Shown here in pieces: positions 40,529 to 48,675 of a DNA stretch of 64,000 bases. Made by a program: the position numbers and the translations under genes. Positions within the stretch are counted from its first letter, which is position 1; every line of letters begins with the position of its first letter. The notes under the pieces were generated by a model. That model was not told the origin of the DNA. It did no database searches and saw only the letters and a list, made by a program, of their open reading frames with translations. The DNA is from F1-120-MAGs118 sp013360535 (GTDB lineage: Bacteria; Planctomycetota; UBA1135; GCA-002686595), in the NCBI GenBank assembly GCA_026647215.1, contig JAPKHC010000001.1:372001-436000 (forward strand), given 5' to 3'.

Positions 40529-41190
40529 CGCACGCGCGGCTCCCTGACCGCACGGCAGCGGGTCGCGCGCAGGCGCAGCGCCGGCGGCTGCACCCCTTCG
40601 GCCACTGGCAGGCCACCGACCTGCAGCGTGCCCGTGACCTCCATCTCGACGTAGCGCAGGTACTCCGCGTGCGCGTCGGGCTCCATCTCGACGTGGATCC
40701 ACTCGTCGAAGGTCGGCATCGCCCCGAAGCAGCAGGCCTGGTTGTCGCGCACGAGCATGAAGTCGCGCACGTCGCGCTTCTCCATGCGGCCGGGGATCAT
40801 CCAGCCGCGGATCGCCGCCGTCGCGCCGTCGAGCTCGCGCACGCGCTCGGGAAAGGCCTCGAGCGGCAGGCGCGTGCGGCCGTTGTCCTTGAGCACCTGC
40901 GCGATCACGGCCCGCTCCTCATCGGTCATGCGCAGCGCCTCGAAGCCGTCGCGCGCGAGCCGCTCCGTCGGCGCGAGCGCGGGCTCGGCCTCCGCAGGCT
41001 CCGGCACCGGCTGCTCCTTCGGTTCGACCGCGTTCTCAGGCGCACTCGCGGGAACGCTCCCCAGCGGCTCCGGCGCCTTGCGCTCGCCCGCGATCGGCTT
41101 GCCCCGCGGTGCGACGTCTGGCTGCGACGCGGGCGCTTCGCCGCAGGCCGCGACAAGGAGCAGAACGAGCGGCGCCAGAGGAGATTTCAC
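40525..41190 (-). CDS. DUF3299-like lipoprotein
   Basis: The 221-residue protein has a signal peptide ending in LLLVAAC16 (lipobox) and then a Pro/Glu-rich spacer to about residue 75. The C-terminal domain has IRGWMIPGRMEKRDVRDFMLVRDNQACCFGAMPTFDEWIHVEM, whose CCFG-x-P-x-x-x-x-W pattern resembles the DUF3299 family of unknown function. The two adjacent Cys could bind metal or form a disulfide. It starts with GTG (41188-41190) and is the first gene of a two-gene operon with the radical SAM gene. It is divergent from the S9 peptidase gene, with a 105-base intergenic region. Confidence 0.72.
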   Translation of the reverse strand: MKSPLAPLVLLLVAACGEAPASQPDVAPRGKPIAGERKAPEPLGSVPASAPENAVEPKEQPVPEPAEAEPALAPTERLARDGFEALRMTDEERAVIAQVLKDNGRTRLPLEAFPERVRELDGATAAIRGWMIPGRMEKRDVRDFMLVRDNQACCFGAMPTFDEWIHVEMEPDAHAEYLRYVEMEVTGTLQVGGLPVAEGVQPPALRLRATRCRAVREPRVR

Positions 41191-41222
41191 GCGACTCAAG
41201 CCTAGCGGCCGCTTGCATCCGG

Positions 41223-41250
41223 TTGCGACGGCCAACCCCGGACCTACCAT
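41223..41250 (+). promoter_or_regulatory. Promoter of the S9 peptidase gene
   Basis: TTGCGA (41223-41228), 16 bases and TACCAT (41245-41250), followed by GGGCGCCCCC. It lies 45 bases before the GTG start in the divergent region. Confidence 0.4.
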
Positions 41251-41295
41251 GGGCGCCCCCGCGTCCGCCCGTGGACGCCCCAGAGGAGATTCCCG

Positions 41296-43329
41296 GTGAA
41301 GTCGATCGCCCCCTTCGTTGCCTGCCTCCCGTTCTGCGCGCCCGCGCTCGCTCAGGACACGCACCCCTTCTCCGTGCACGACATGCTCGCGATGGATCGC
41401 ATCTCCGATCCGCGCCCGTCGCCGGACGGACAGTGGATCACGTTCGGCGTGAGCGTCACCGACCTCGAGGGCAACAAGCGCAAGAGCGACCTGTGGCTGA
41501 TGGCCGCCGACGGCTCGCAGGCGCGCGCGATCACGACGCACCCGGCCGCGGACGTCAACGCGCGCTGGCTCGACAACCGCACGGTCGTGTTCCTGTCGTC
41601 GCGCTCGGGCTCGATGCAGGTCTGGAAGCTCGCGATCGACGGTGGCGAGGCCCAGCCGCTCTCGAACTTCCCGCTCTCGGTCGAGAACCTCGACGTGATC
41701 CCCGGCGGCGAGCGGCTGCTCGTCTCCTTCGATGTCTGGCCGCAGGCGAAGTCGCTCGCGGAGAGCGCCGAGCTCGACGCGAAGGAAGCCAAGAAGAAGC
41801 ACTCTGGCCAGACCTACGAAGGCTCGCTCTTCCGCCACTGGGATTCCTGGGAGGACGGCAAGCGCAGCCACGTGTTCTCGTGGAAGATCGGCGACGCCAC
41901 GGCCGTCGACCTGATGCCGGGCATGGACTGCGACGCGCCGACCAAGCCCTTTGGCGGCTTCGAGGAAACTGCCGTTTCCCCCGACGGAAAGTGGGTGGCG
42001 TTCACGACGCGCGACGCCGGCAAGGCGGAGGCGTGGAGCACGAACACCGACGTGTACCTCGTGCCGGCCGACGGCAGCGCGGCCCCGCGCAACGTCACGA
42101 CCGACGGCCCGGGTTATGACCTCGCGCCGTCGTTCTCGCCCGATGGCGCGACGCTCGGCTACCTGTCGATGCCGCGCGCGGGCTACGAGGCGGATCGCCA
42201 GCAGATCGTGCTGATGGACGTCGCGAGCGGTGCCAAGCGCAAGCTCGCCGAAGGCTGGGACCGCTCGGCCTCGGAGATCGTGTGGTCCGCGGACGGCAAG
42301 ACGATCTTCACGAGCGCCGCGAACCTCGGCCACCAGTCGCTGTTCGCGATCGACGCCGCTTCGGGGGACGTGCGCACGCTGGTCGAGCAGGGCACGAACG
42401 CGGGCCCGGTTCCTTGCGGCAGCAAGCTCGTGTTCAGCCGCGACACGCTCAAGATGCCCGTGGAGCTCTTCGCGCTCGACCTCGCGAGCAACGACGTGCG
42501 CCAGCTCACGCACCTGAACGACGCCAAGGTCGCCAAGGCGCGCACGGGCGACTACGAGCAGTTCAGCTTCCCCGGCGCGAAGGGCGAGACCGTGCACGGC
42601 TTCGTGCTCAAGCCGGTCGACTTCAAGGAAGGCCAGAAGTACCCGGTCGCGTTCCTCATCCACGGCGGCCCACAGGGCAGCTTCGGCGACCACTTCCACT
42701 ACCGCTGGAACCCGCAGGCTTACGCGGGGGCCGGTTTTGCGGCCGTTTTCATCGATTTCCACGGCTCGACCGGCTACGGGCAGGCCTTCACGGACGCGAT
42801 CCACGACGACTGGGGCGGTGCGCCCTTCGAGGACCTGATGAAGGGCCTCGACGCCGCGCTCGCCAAGTACAGCTTCCTCGATGGCTCGCGCGTGGCGGGG
42901 CTCGGCGCGAGCTACGGCGGCTACATGATCTGCTGGATCGCCGGCAACGCTCCCGAACGCTTCCAGTGCCTCGTCAACCACGACGGCGTGTTCGACACGC
43001 GCATGGGCTACTTCGACACCGAAGAACTGTGGTTCCCCGAGTGGGAGCACGGCGGCACGCCTTGGGATCGCCCCGAGGCCTTCGACAAGCACAACCCGTC
43101 GCGCTTCGTCGGCAACTGGAAGGCGCCGATGCTCGTCGTGCACGGGGGCAAGGACTACCGCGTCGTCGAGACGCAGGGCATCGCCGCCTTCAACGCGCTG
43201 CAACGCCGCGAGATCCCGTCGAAGTTCCTCTACTTCCCCGACGAGAACCACTGGGTGCTCAAGCCCCAGAACTCGATCCACTGGCACGAGACCGTGCTCG
43301 ACTGGATCCGGCAGTGGACGAAGCAGTAG
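41296..43329 (+). CDS. Secreted S9 family prolyl oligopeptidase/dipeptidyl aminopeptidase
   Basis: The 677-residue protein has a signal peptide (MKSIAPFVACLPFCAPALA), an N-terminal beta-propeller of WD40/TolB-like repeats (PRPSPDGQWITF, AVSPDGKWVAF, PSFSPDGATLGYL, VWSADGKTIF) and a C-terminal alpha/beta hydrolase. The catalytic triad is Ser539 in GASYGGYM, Asp620 in HGGKDYRV and His652 in DENHWV. S9 enzymes cleave peptides, often after Pro or Ala, and here in the periplasm or outside. The GTG start at 41296 is preceded by AGAGGAG (41282-41288), an excellent ribosome binding site. This annotates the start well. Confidence 0.92.
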   Translation: MKSIAPFVACLPFCAPALAQDTHPFSVHDMLAMDRISDPRPSPDGQWITFGVSVTDLEGNKRKSDLWLMAADGSQARAITTHPAADVNARWLDNRTVVFLSSRSGSMQVWKLAIDGGEAQPLSNFPLSVENLDVIPGGERLLVSFDVWPQAKSLAESAELDAKEAKKKHSGQTYEGSLFRHWDSWEDGKRSHVFSWKIGDATAVDLMPGMDCDAPTKPFGGFEETAVSPDGKWVAFTTRDAGKAEAWSTNTDVYLVPADGSAAPRNVTTDGPGYDLAPSFSPDGATLGYLSMPRAGYEADRQQIVLMDVASGAKRKLAEGWDRSASEIVWSADGKTIFTSAANLGHQSLFAIDAASGDVRTLVEQGTNAGPVPCGSKLVFSRDTLKMPVELFALDLASNDVRQLTHLNDAKVAKARTGDYEQFSFPGAKGETVHGFVLKPVDFKEGQKYPVAFLIHGGPQGSFGDHFHYRWNPQAYAGAGFAAVFIDFHGSTGYGQAFTDAIHDDWGGAPFEDLMKGLDAALAKYSFLDGSRVAGLGASYGGYMICWIAGNAPERFQCLVNHDGVFDTRMGYFDTEELWFPEWEHGGTPWDRPEAFDKHNPSRFVGNWKAPMLVVHGGKDYRVVETQGIAAFNALQRREIPSKFLYFPDENHWVLKPQNSIHWHETVLDWIRQWTKQ

Positions 43330-43352
43330 GGGAGCTCCTCGGCCCCCTCGAT

Positions 43353-43382
43353 TTGACGGCCAACGACCCCGTCTGGTGAAGT
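43353..43382 (+). promoter_or_regulatory. Possible promoter of the His-rich gene
   Basis: TTGACG (43353-43358), 18 bases and TGAAGT (43377-43382) end ten bases before ATG 43392. Confidence 0.3.
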
Positions 43383-43391
43383 AGTCGCCCC

Positions 43392-43805
43392 ATGGGTTCC
43401 TCGACGACCTCCCTCGGCAAGGGCCGCGCGATCCTCGCGTGGCTCGTGCTGTACGTCGTCGGCCTGTTCGCCCAAGGCGCACACGTCGCCTTCGAGCGCC
43501 ACGACGTCTGCGAGCACGGCGAGTTCGCGCACGTCGACTCCGAGAACGCGCTTCACGGTGAGAGCGGCGCCGAGGCTCACGAACACGGCGACGTCGCGCG
43601 CGCTGCGACCTCCCCGGGCGAGGACGAGCACCACCACTGCGGCATTGCGGTCGCGAGTCCCGTTCTCGCCGCGGATTTCCCGGTTCCCGCGGGTTTCGAG
43701 CTCTTCGAGGCGCCGCAGCGCGAGCGCGCGCCGCTCCAGTTCCCGCGCGTCGATCCGATCGCGCGCCTGCGGCTCGCACCGCACCATTCGCCACCCCGTT
43801 CCTAG
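43392..43805 (+). CDS. Small His-rich membrane-associated protein
   Basis: I do not recognise a family. The 137-residue protein has one N-terminal hydrophobic segment (AILAWLVLYVVGLFAQGAH) followed by a His/Glu-rich stretch: HDVCEHGEFAHVDSENALHGESGAEAHEHGD region and EDEHHHCGIAV. About fifteen His and two Cys suggest metal (zinc, copper, nickel) binding in the periplasm. The rest is Pro/Arg-rich. A hairpin follows its stop. The neighbouring ECF sigma gene, 140 bases downstream, suggests that it may belong to a metal-response unit, but this is inference. Confidence 0.6.
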   Translation: MGSSTTSLGKGRAILAWLVLYVVGLFAQGAHVAFERHDVCEHGEFAHVDSENALHGESGAEAHEHGDVARAATSPGEDEHHHCGIAVASPVLAADFPVPAGFELFEAPQRERAPLQFPRVDPIARLRLAPHHSPPRS

Positions 43806-43818
43806 AGGCTGAGCATCG

Positions 43819-43846
43819 CCCCTGAAGGCCAAAGTCCTTCGTGGGG
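43819..43846 (+). terminator. Hairpin after the His-rich gene
   Basis: CCCC (43819-43822) and GAAGG (43824-43828) pair with CCTTC (43836-43840) and GGGG (43843-43846), making nine pairs with a small internal loop and a seven-base apex. There is no T-run. It ends the region after the stop at 43805. Confidence 0.35.
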
Positions 43847-43945
43847 CCCCGTCGCGCTGCGCCGACCCGGCGCGCGCCGCTCTCCCGAGCCACGCCGAAG
43901 CCACGCTTCGTGCCGGCTCCCGCCTCTCTTCCTCCGGGAAGTTCC

Positions 43946-44539
43946 ATGGACACGTTCGTTTCCGTCGAGTCACCCACTGCGCTCGAGCTTTCGCCTTCCG
44001 AGGGCGCCCTCGGCGCCGCCAACTCCCACGTCCCGCGCCTGCTGCGCGTCGCCCGCTCGATCCTCGGCTGCGAGGACCTCGCCTGGGACGCCGTGCAGGA
44101 CGCCCTGATGTGCCTGTGGCACGAGCGCGAGGCGCCGCCCGATCTCGGCGGCTGGCTCGTGCGCACCACCGTGCACCGCAGCCTGCACCACGCGCGTTGC
44201 CGCGAGCGCCGCCGCCGCCACGAGGATCTGGCGTGGCGCGACCGCGCCGGCGAGTGCGAGCCTGACCCGCTGCTCGGCGTGATGTCGGCGGAGCTCGCGC
44301 GCCTTCTGCGCGCCGAGATCGCGGCCTTGCCCGAGACGTTCCGCGAGCCGTTCGCGTTGCGCGAGCTCTCCGGGCTCGAGTACGCCGAGATCGCCGCGCG
44401 GCTCGAGCTCGCGCCGGGCACCGTGCGCTCGCGCATCCACCGCGCGAAGGCCCTGCTGCGGGGCAGGCTCGCGACGCTCGTGCACGACCCGCGCCGTTGT
44501 GGGCACTGCCTTCCGGGGACGGAAGCCTCGGACGGCTGA
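43946..44539 (+). CDS. Orphan ECF-type RNA polymerase sigma factor
   Basis: The 197-residue protein has region 2 (VPRLLRVARSILGCEDLAWDAVQDALMCLWH) and region 4 (EIAALPETFREPFALRELSGLEYAEIAARLELAPGTVRSRIHRAKALLRGRL), the standard ECF two-domain arrangement. The linker is Arg-rich. The C-terminus has an unusual Cys-containing HDPRRCGHCLPG tail, whose CxxC could bind zinc. No anti-sigma gene is adjacent. It may drive genes of envelope or metal stress. The ATG at 43946 follows an unremarkable upstream region; the frame extends upstream without homology. Confidence 0.88.
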   Translation: MDTFVSVESPTALELSPSEGALGAANSHVPRLLRVARSILGCEDLAWDAVQDALMCLWHEREAPPDLGGWLVRTTVHRSLHHARCRERRRRHEDLAWRDRAGECEPDPLLGVMSAELARLLRAEIAALPETFREPFALRELSGLEYAEIAARLELAPGTVRSRIHRAKALLRGRLATLVHDPRRCGHCLPGTEASDG

Positions 44540-44601
44540 GCGGGCGCTACACTCTTTCGCCCACGGTCCGAGCGGCGGTTCGCCACGGCCCCTGGTTCCA
44601 C

Positions 44602-46509
44602 ATGAAGCAAGCACGCGAGAGCGCACCGCGCTCGAAGTTCCTTCCCCGCACCGTCGACCAGATGCGCGAGCGCGGCTGGGACGAGCTCGACGTGCTGCTC
44701 GTCACCGGCGACGCCTACGTCGACCATCCATCGTTCGGCGTGCCGGCCATCGGGCGCCTGCTCGAGAAGCGTGGGTACCGCGTCGGCATCCTCGACGTGC
44801 CGGAGCTCGAGCCCGATGGCTCGGGCTGGAGGCGCCTGCCGAAGCCGCGCCTGTGGGTGGGAGTGAGCGCGGGAACCATCGACTCGATGGTCACCAACTA
44901 CACGGCCTCGAAGAAGATCCGCCATCAGGACGTGTACCGGCCCGGTGGCAAGCCGGGGCGGCCCAACCGCGCGACGATCGCGTACACGGCGCAAGTGCGG
45001 CACCACTTCCCCGGCGTCCCGGTCGTGATCGGCGGGCTCGAGGCGGGGCCGCGCCGGCTCGCTTATTACGACTACTGGGAGGACAAGCTGCGGCGCTCGA
45101 TGCTCGTCGACAGCAAGGCCGACCTGCTCGTGTGGGGCATGGGCGAGCGCACCGCGGTCGAGGTCTCGCGCCGCATCGCACGCGGCGAGTCGCTGCGCGG
45201 CATGCCGAACACGTGCGAGCTCGTGAAGCCCGAGGAGGTTCCCGCGGACGCACGCGTCGCGCCGTCGTTCGAGGAGCTCGTCGCCAACCCCGACCTGCAG
45301 ATCGAGCTCTTCAACGCCGTGCGCGAGGAGAACCGGCCCGACGGCAAGGTGATCGCGCAGCGCCACGCGGCGCGCGTCGTACTCCAGCACCCGCCGCTCG
45401 TGCCGGCCTCGCAGGCGGAGGTCGACGAGTACTACGACCTGCCGTACACGCGCGAGTGGCATCCCGACCACACGGCGGGAGGCGGCGTTCCGGCGCTCGA
45501 ACCCGTGCGCTGGTCGATCAATACGCACCGCGGTTGCCTCGCCGACTGCACGTTCTGCTCGATCACGTTCCACCAGGGTCGCACGATCCAGTCGCGCTCT
45601 CCGGAGAGCATCCTGCGCGAGGCCGCGAGCCTGTCGGGCATGCACGACTTCCGCGGCACGATCACGGACGTCGGTGGGCCGACCGCGAACATGTGGGGCA
45701 TGGGCTGCAAGCTGCTCGAAGCCGGCAAGGGCTGCCTCGACCGCGGCTGCCTTTCGCCGGACGTGTGTCCGGCGTTGCGCGTCGACACGGCGAGCGAGGG
45801 CTACCGGCGGCTGCTGTCGCTCGTGGCGCGCACCAAGGGCGTCAAGCACACGTTCGTGAGCTCCGGCATCCGTTACGACATGCTGCGCAGCACGAAGACG
45901 GAGACCGAAGGCGAGCTGCTGCCGCTGCACCGCCAGCTCGTCGAGCAGCACACCTCCGGCCGCATGAAGCTCGCGCCCGAGCACGCCTCGCCGGACGTGC
46001 TCAAGCTGATGAACAAGCCCTCCTTCGACGTCTACGAGAAGTACGAGGAGGACTACAAGTCGACCTGCGAGGAGCTCGGCCGCGACCAGCACCTCGTCAA
46101 CTACTTCATCGTCGGCCATCCCGGCACGACGATGCGCGACGCGGTCGTGCTGTTCGAGCGCCTGCTCGAGCGCAACTACAGCCCGGAGCAGGTGCAGGAG
46201 TTCATCCCGCTGCCGATGACCCGCGGCTGCGTGCAGTACACGACCGGCAAGGATCCGATCACGCTGGCGCCGCTCTACGTGCCCAAGGGCGGTCGCGAGC
46301 GGCGCCTGCAGAAGGCGCTCGTGCGCTGGAAGGATCCCGACAACCGCAAGCTCGTGCTCGAGGCGCTGCGCGAGGCCGGTCGCGACGATCTCGTCGAACC
46401 GTACTTCAAGGCGCTCAAGCGGGGCGGGCCGCCGCGGCTCGCCCCGGCCCGCAAGAACGTCCCGCAGGGCGAAGAGCGCGAGCTCGACGACCTCGACACG
46501 TGCGGCTAG
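44602..46509 (+). CDS. ygiQ: YgiQ-family radical SAM protein
   Basis: The 635-residue protein carries CxxxCxxC at C312, C316 and C319 (NTHRGCLADCTFCS), preceded by a cobalamin-binding-like N-terminal domain (LDVLLVTGDAYVDHPSFG) and followed by the YgiQ-type sequences RTIQSRSPESI, GTITDVGGPTANMWGMGC and FIVGHPGTTMRDAV. YgiQ proteins are widely conserved radical SAM enzymes without an assigned reaction. Length matches the family. TACACT (44548-44553) is the likely -10, 48 bases before the ATG. It converges with the secreted protein gene at 46519. Confidence 0.92.
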   Translation: MKQARESAPRSKFLPRTVDQMRERGWDELDVLLVTGDAYVDHPSFGVPAIGRLLEKRGYRVGILDVPELEPDGSGWRRLPKPRLWVGVSAGTIDSMVTNYTASKKIRHQDVYRPGGKPGRPNRATIAYTAQVRHHFPGVPVVIGGLEAGPRRLAYYDYWEDKLRRSMLVDSKADLLVWGMGERTAVEVSRRIARGESLRGMPNTCELVKPEEVPADARVAPSFEELVANPDLQIELFNAVREENRPDGKVIAQRHAARVVLQHPPLVPASQAEVDEYYDLPYTREWHPDHTAGGGVPALEPVRWSINTHRGCLADCTFCSITFHQGRTIQSRSPESILREAASLSGMHDFRGTITDVGGPTANMWGMGCKLLEAGKGCLDRGCLSPDVCPALRVDTASEGYRRLLSLVARTKGVKHTFVSSGIRYDMLRSTKTETEGELLPLHRQLVEQHTSGRMKLAPEHASPDVLKLMNKPSFDVYEKYEEDYKSTCEELGRDQHLVNYFIVGHPGTTMRDAVVLFERLLERNYSPEQVQEFIPLPMTRGCVQYTTGKDPITLAPLYVPKGGRERRLQKALVRWKDPDNRKLVLEALREAGRDDLVEPYFKALKRGGPPRLAPARKNVPQGEERELDDLDTCG

Positions 46510-46522
46510 CGGCCTTCGCTAG
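46506..46522. terminator. Inverted repeat built from two convergent stop codons
   Basis: CTAGCG (46506-46511) and CGCTAG (46517-46522) pair perfectly around GCCTT. Each arm contains the TAG stop of one of the two convergent genes. The stem is short and has no T-run, so termination is uncertain. Confidence 0.35.
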
Positions 46523-48528
46523 GGAAGGATCGTGAACCCCAGGGCCGTCGTGAGGCCGGTGGTGAATCCGAGCGGATCCGCCGGGTCCCGGTACCAGTAC
46601 TGGCAGTACACGCGCTGGCCCTGCACGAGCAGCGGGTCGCTGCCGAGATCGATCAGCGCGTTGAAGTCGAACTGGAACGCGCCCGAGCAGTCGTCGGGCG
46701 GTGCGTTGCCGCCGGAGAACTGGGTCGGCGTTCGCCGCACCGGCTGCTGGATGCACAGCGTGCCGCCCTGGAACGGGATCGACTGCGAGTTGTAGCCGTA
46801 GAACAGGATGCCGGCCTTGTTGTTGAGCACGAGGCTCGCGCTCACCACGAAGGGATTGGGGTTCGACACGCTCGCCACGCCGCTCGCGGCGATCTGCGGA
46901 GCGCAACCCTGGGAGTTGAGCTTGGCCTGGCAGTAGGCGGGAGCCGTGAAGGGCAGCGCGAAGGCGATGTCCACGTTGCTGCCGGGGAAGTCCATGCAGG
47001 TGTTCGAGAGCAGCGAGGAGCCGGTCATGGGATCGAACTCCACGAGACCCGCGGCGCCCGAGGCTCCCGAGCCGACGAGGAACAGGTGCCCTTGGGGGCC
47101 CAGGCAGAGTCCCACGGGCGCCAGCACCGCGTTGGTCGAAGCGATGCCGAAGGTCACGCTGCCCGTGGACAGGTCGACGTGGTCGATGAAGGTGTCGCCG
47201 GAGGTGTCGCGCGCGAGGTACAGCGTCGCACTGGCCGAGGACGCGCACGCGTCGACGTAGGTGCCCGTCGGTGGAGCGCTCAGGCTCGAGCTGTACAGGC
47301 CCGTGAGGGGATCGAGCTTGACCAGCGTGCCGCCCGCCCCGATCAGGTACAGGAACCCGTCGGTCGCGGCCGTGATCGCCTTCGGTGTGCCGAGGACCGT
47401 CGATGGGATCGAGTAGGACGCCCCGAACGTGAGCGTGTCGACGTCGAAGATGTCCACGTGCTTGGTCTGCGAGTTGTCGCGCAGGAAGAACAGCGTGCGC
47501 AAGCCGTCGAAGCCGCACACGTCGACGTTGGAGCCCGCGAGATTCGCGATCGTCACCGTCGAGACGGTCTGGCCGGCGAGGTCGATGCGCGAGAGCGCGT
47601 CCACGGAGGAAAGCGCGAACAGGTTGTTGTCGGGGCCTGCGCACAGGCCCACGGGCGTGGCCATCTGCGGCGCGGGCAGCTGGTACTGCTCGGGAGCGGG
47701 CAGCTGAAGCGCGACGTCGAAGTGGTCGACGTAGCTGTTCCCCGACGTGTCGCGCAGCATGTAGACGTTGTTCGCGGGAACCGAAGGGATCGGGCCGGAC
47801 GGAACCGTCGGGCTCGCGGCGGTGAGCGGGATCTCGCGCACGGAACCGACCTCGCCGAAGTCGCCGCTCCCGGGCACCGCGCCACCGACGTCTCCGATGC
47901 GGTAGCCGGGACTCAGCGGCACTCCGCCGAGCGTGCCGATGTCGTAGGTGGAGACGTCGAAAGAGAGGTCCGTGGGGAACGACGTGCCGTAGTCGAGGAT
48001 CACGCGGAAATCGTCGACGCCGTTCTGCACGTTGAGCGCGAACGCGAGGATGTTCGGCGCGGTCTGGCAGATCGACTCGAGCCCACCGGCGCCGCCGGTC
48101 GACTCGAAGCCGCGACCGGCCTCGGAGTAGTCGTTGGGGTTGGTGCCGACCCCGAACAGGAGATCGGTCGCCGTGTACACGCCATCGTCGGTGTCTCCAC
48201 CGAGCTGGGTCCCGTCGGTGATGATGCCGAGGATCTGCACCTGCGGAGGGAACACGATGCGGCCGGCCACGGCCTTGGTGGTGGCGGCGTTCGTGTCGAC
48301 GAACAGGCGGAAGTAGACCGACTGCACGTAGTCGGGTGTTCCCAGGCCGTAGGCGGAGAGGTTGACGCCGGCGGCGCCATAGGAGCGCTCGCGCACGATC
48401 ACCAGATCCGGGTCGGGCGGCGGAGTCGCGGGCGAGAGCCCGATGTCCTGGATCGGAGACTGAAAAGCCAGCGAGGGAGCGCAGAACACGAGCGCAGGGA
48501 GCACGCGCAACAGACGGGAGCGGAGCAT
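46519..48528 (-). CDS. Secreted protein with repeats and the shared C-terminal domain
   Basis: The 669-residue protein has a signal peptide (LLRVLPALVFCAPSLAF) and no lipobox. The middle part contains propeller-like repeats (LCAGPDNNLFALSSVDALSRIDL, LFFLRDNSQTKHVDIFDVD, LYLIGAGGTLVKLDPLTG, LCLGPQGHLFLVGSGAS). Residues about 533-669 form a Cys-containing domain (CQAKLNSQGCAPQI, AGILFYGYNSQ, FQGGTLCIQQPVRRTPTQF, VYCQYWYRDPADP, GFTILP) strongly similar to the end of the lipoprotein at 18475-21162. AGGAG is nine bases before the ATG, and CTAGATT further upstream is -10-like. It is likely surface-exposed; function unknown. Confidence 0.8.
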   Translation of the reverse strand: MLRSRLLRVLPALVFCAPSLAFQSPIQDIGLSPATPPPDPDLVIVRERSYGAAGVNLSAYGLGTPDYVQSVYFRLFVDTNAATTKAVAGRIVFPPQVQILGIITDGTQLGGDTDDGVYTATDLLFGVGTNPNDYSEAGRGFESTGGAGGLESICQTAPNILAFALNVQNGVDDFRVILDYGTSFPTDLSFDVSTYDIGTLGGVPLSPGYRIGDVGGAVPGSGDFGEVGSVREIPLTAASPTVPSGPIPSVPANNVYMLRDTSGNSYVDHFDVALQLPAPEQYQLPAPQMATPVGLCAGPDNNLFALSSVDALSRIDLAGQTVSTVTIANLAGSNVDVCGFDGLRTLFFLRDNSQTKHVDIFDVDTLTFGASYSIPSTVLGTPKAITAATDGFLYLIGAGGTLVKLDPLTGLYSSSLSAPPTGTYVDACASSASATLYLARDTSGDTFIDHVDLSTGSVTFGIASTNAVLAPVGLCLGPQGHLFLVGSGASGAAGLVEFDPMTGSSLLSNTCMDFPGSNVDIAFALPFTAPAYCQAKLNSQGCAPQIAASGVASVSNPNPFVVSASLVLNNKAGILFYGYNSQSIPFQGGTLCIQQPVRRTPTQFSGGNAPPDDCSGAFQFDFNALIDLGSDPLLVQGQRVYCQYWYRDPADPLGFTTGLTTALGFTILP

Positions 48529-48637
48529 GGGGGGGAACTCCTGAGCGAGTTGGGGAAGGCCCGAATCTAGTGAGGTTCGTGGATTCCGCCAGAGGCACGA
48601 GGGCCCGGAAGCAAGCGTGTCCGCGCGGTGCGGGGGC

Positions 48638-48666
48638 TTCGGAGCCCCGAGCTCGGCTGCTAGAGT
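48638..48666 (+). promoter_or_regulatory. Promoter of the GT39-like gene
   Basis: TTCGGA (48638-48643), 17 bases and TAGAGT (48661-48666), nine bases before the ATG at 48676. The leader would be very short. Confidence 0.35.
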
Positions 48667-48675
48667 CGGCGCGCC

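Noticed and set aside
40525..46119. Very long minus-strand frame of about 1860 residues
   Set aside because: Only its last 221 codons are the DUF3299-like gene; the rest is antisense to the S9 peptidase, sigma factor and YgiQ genes.
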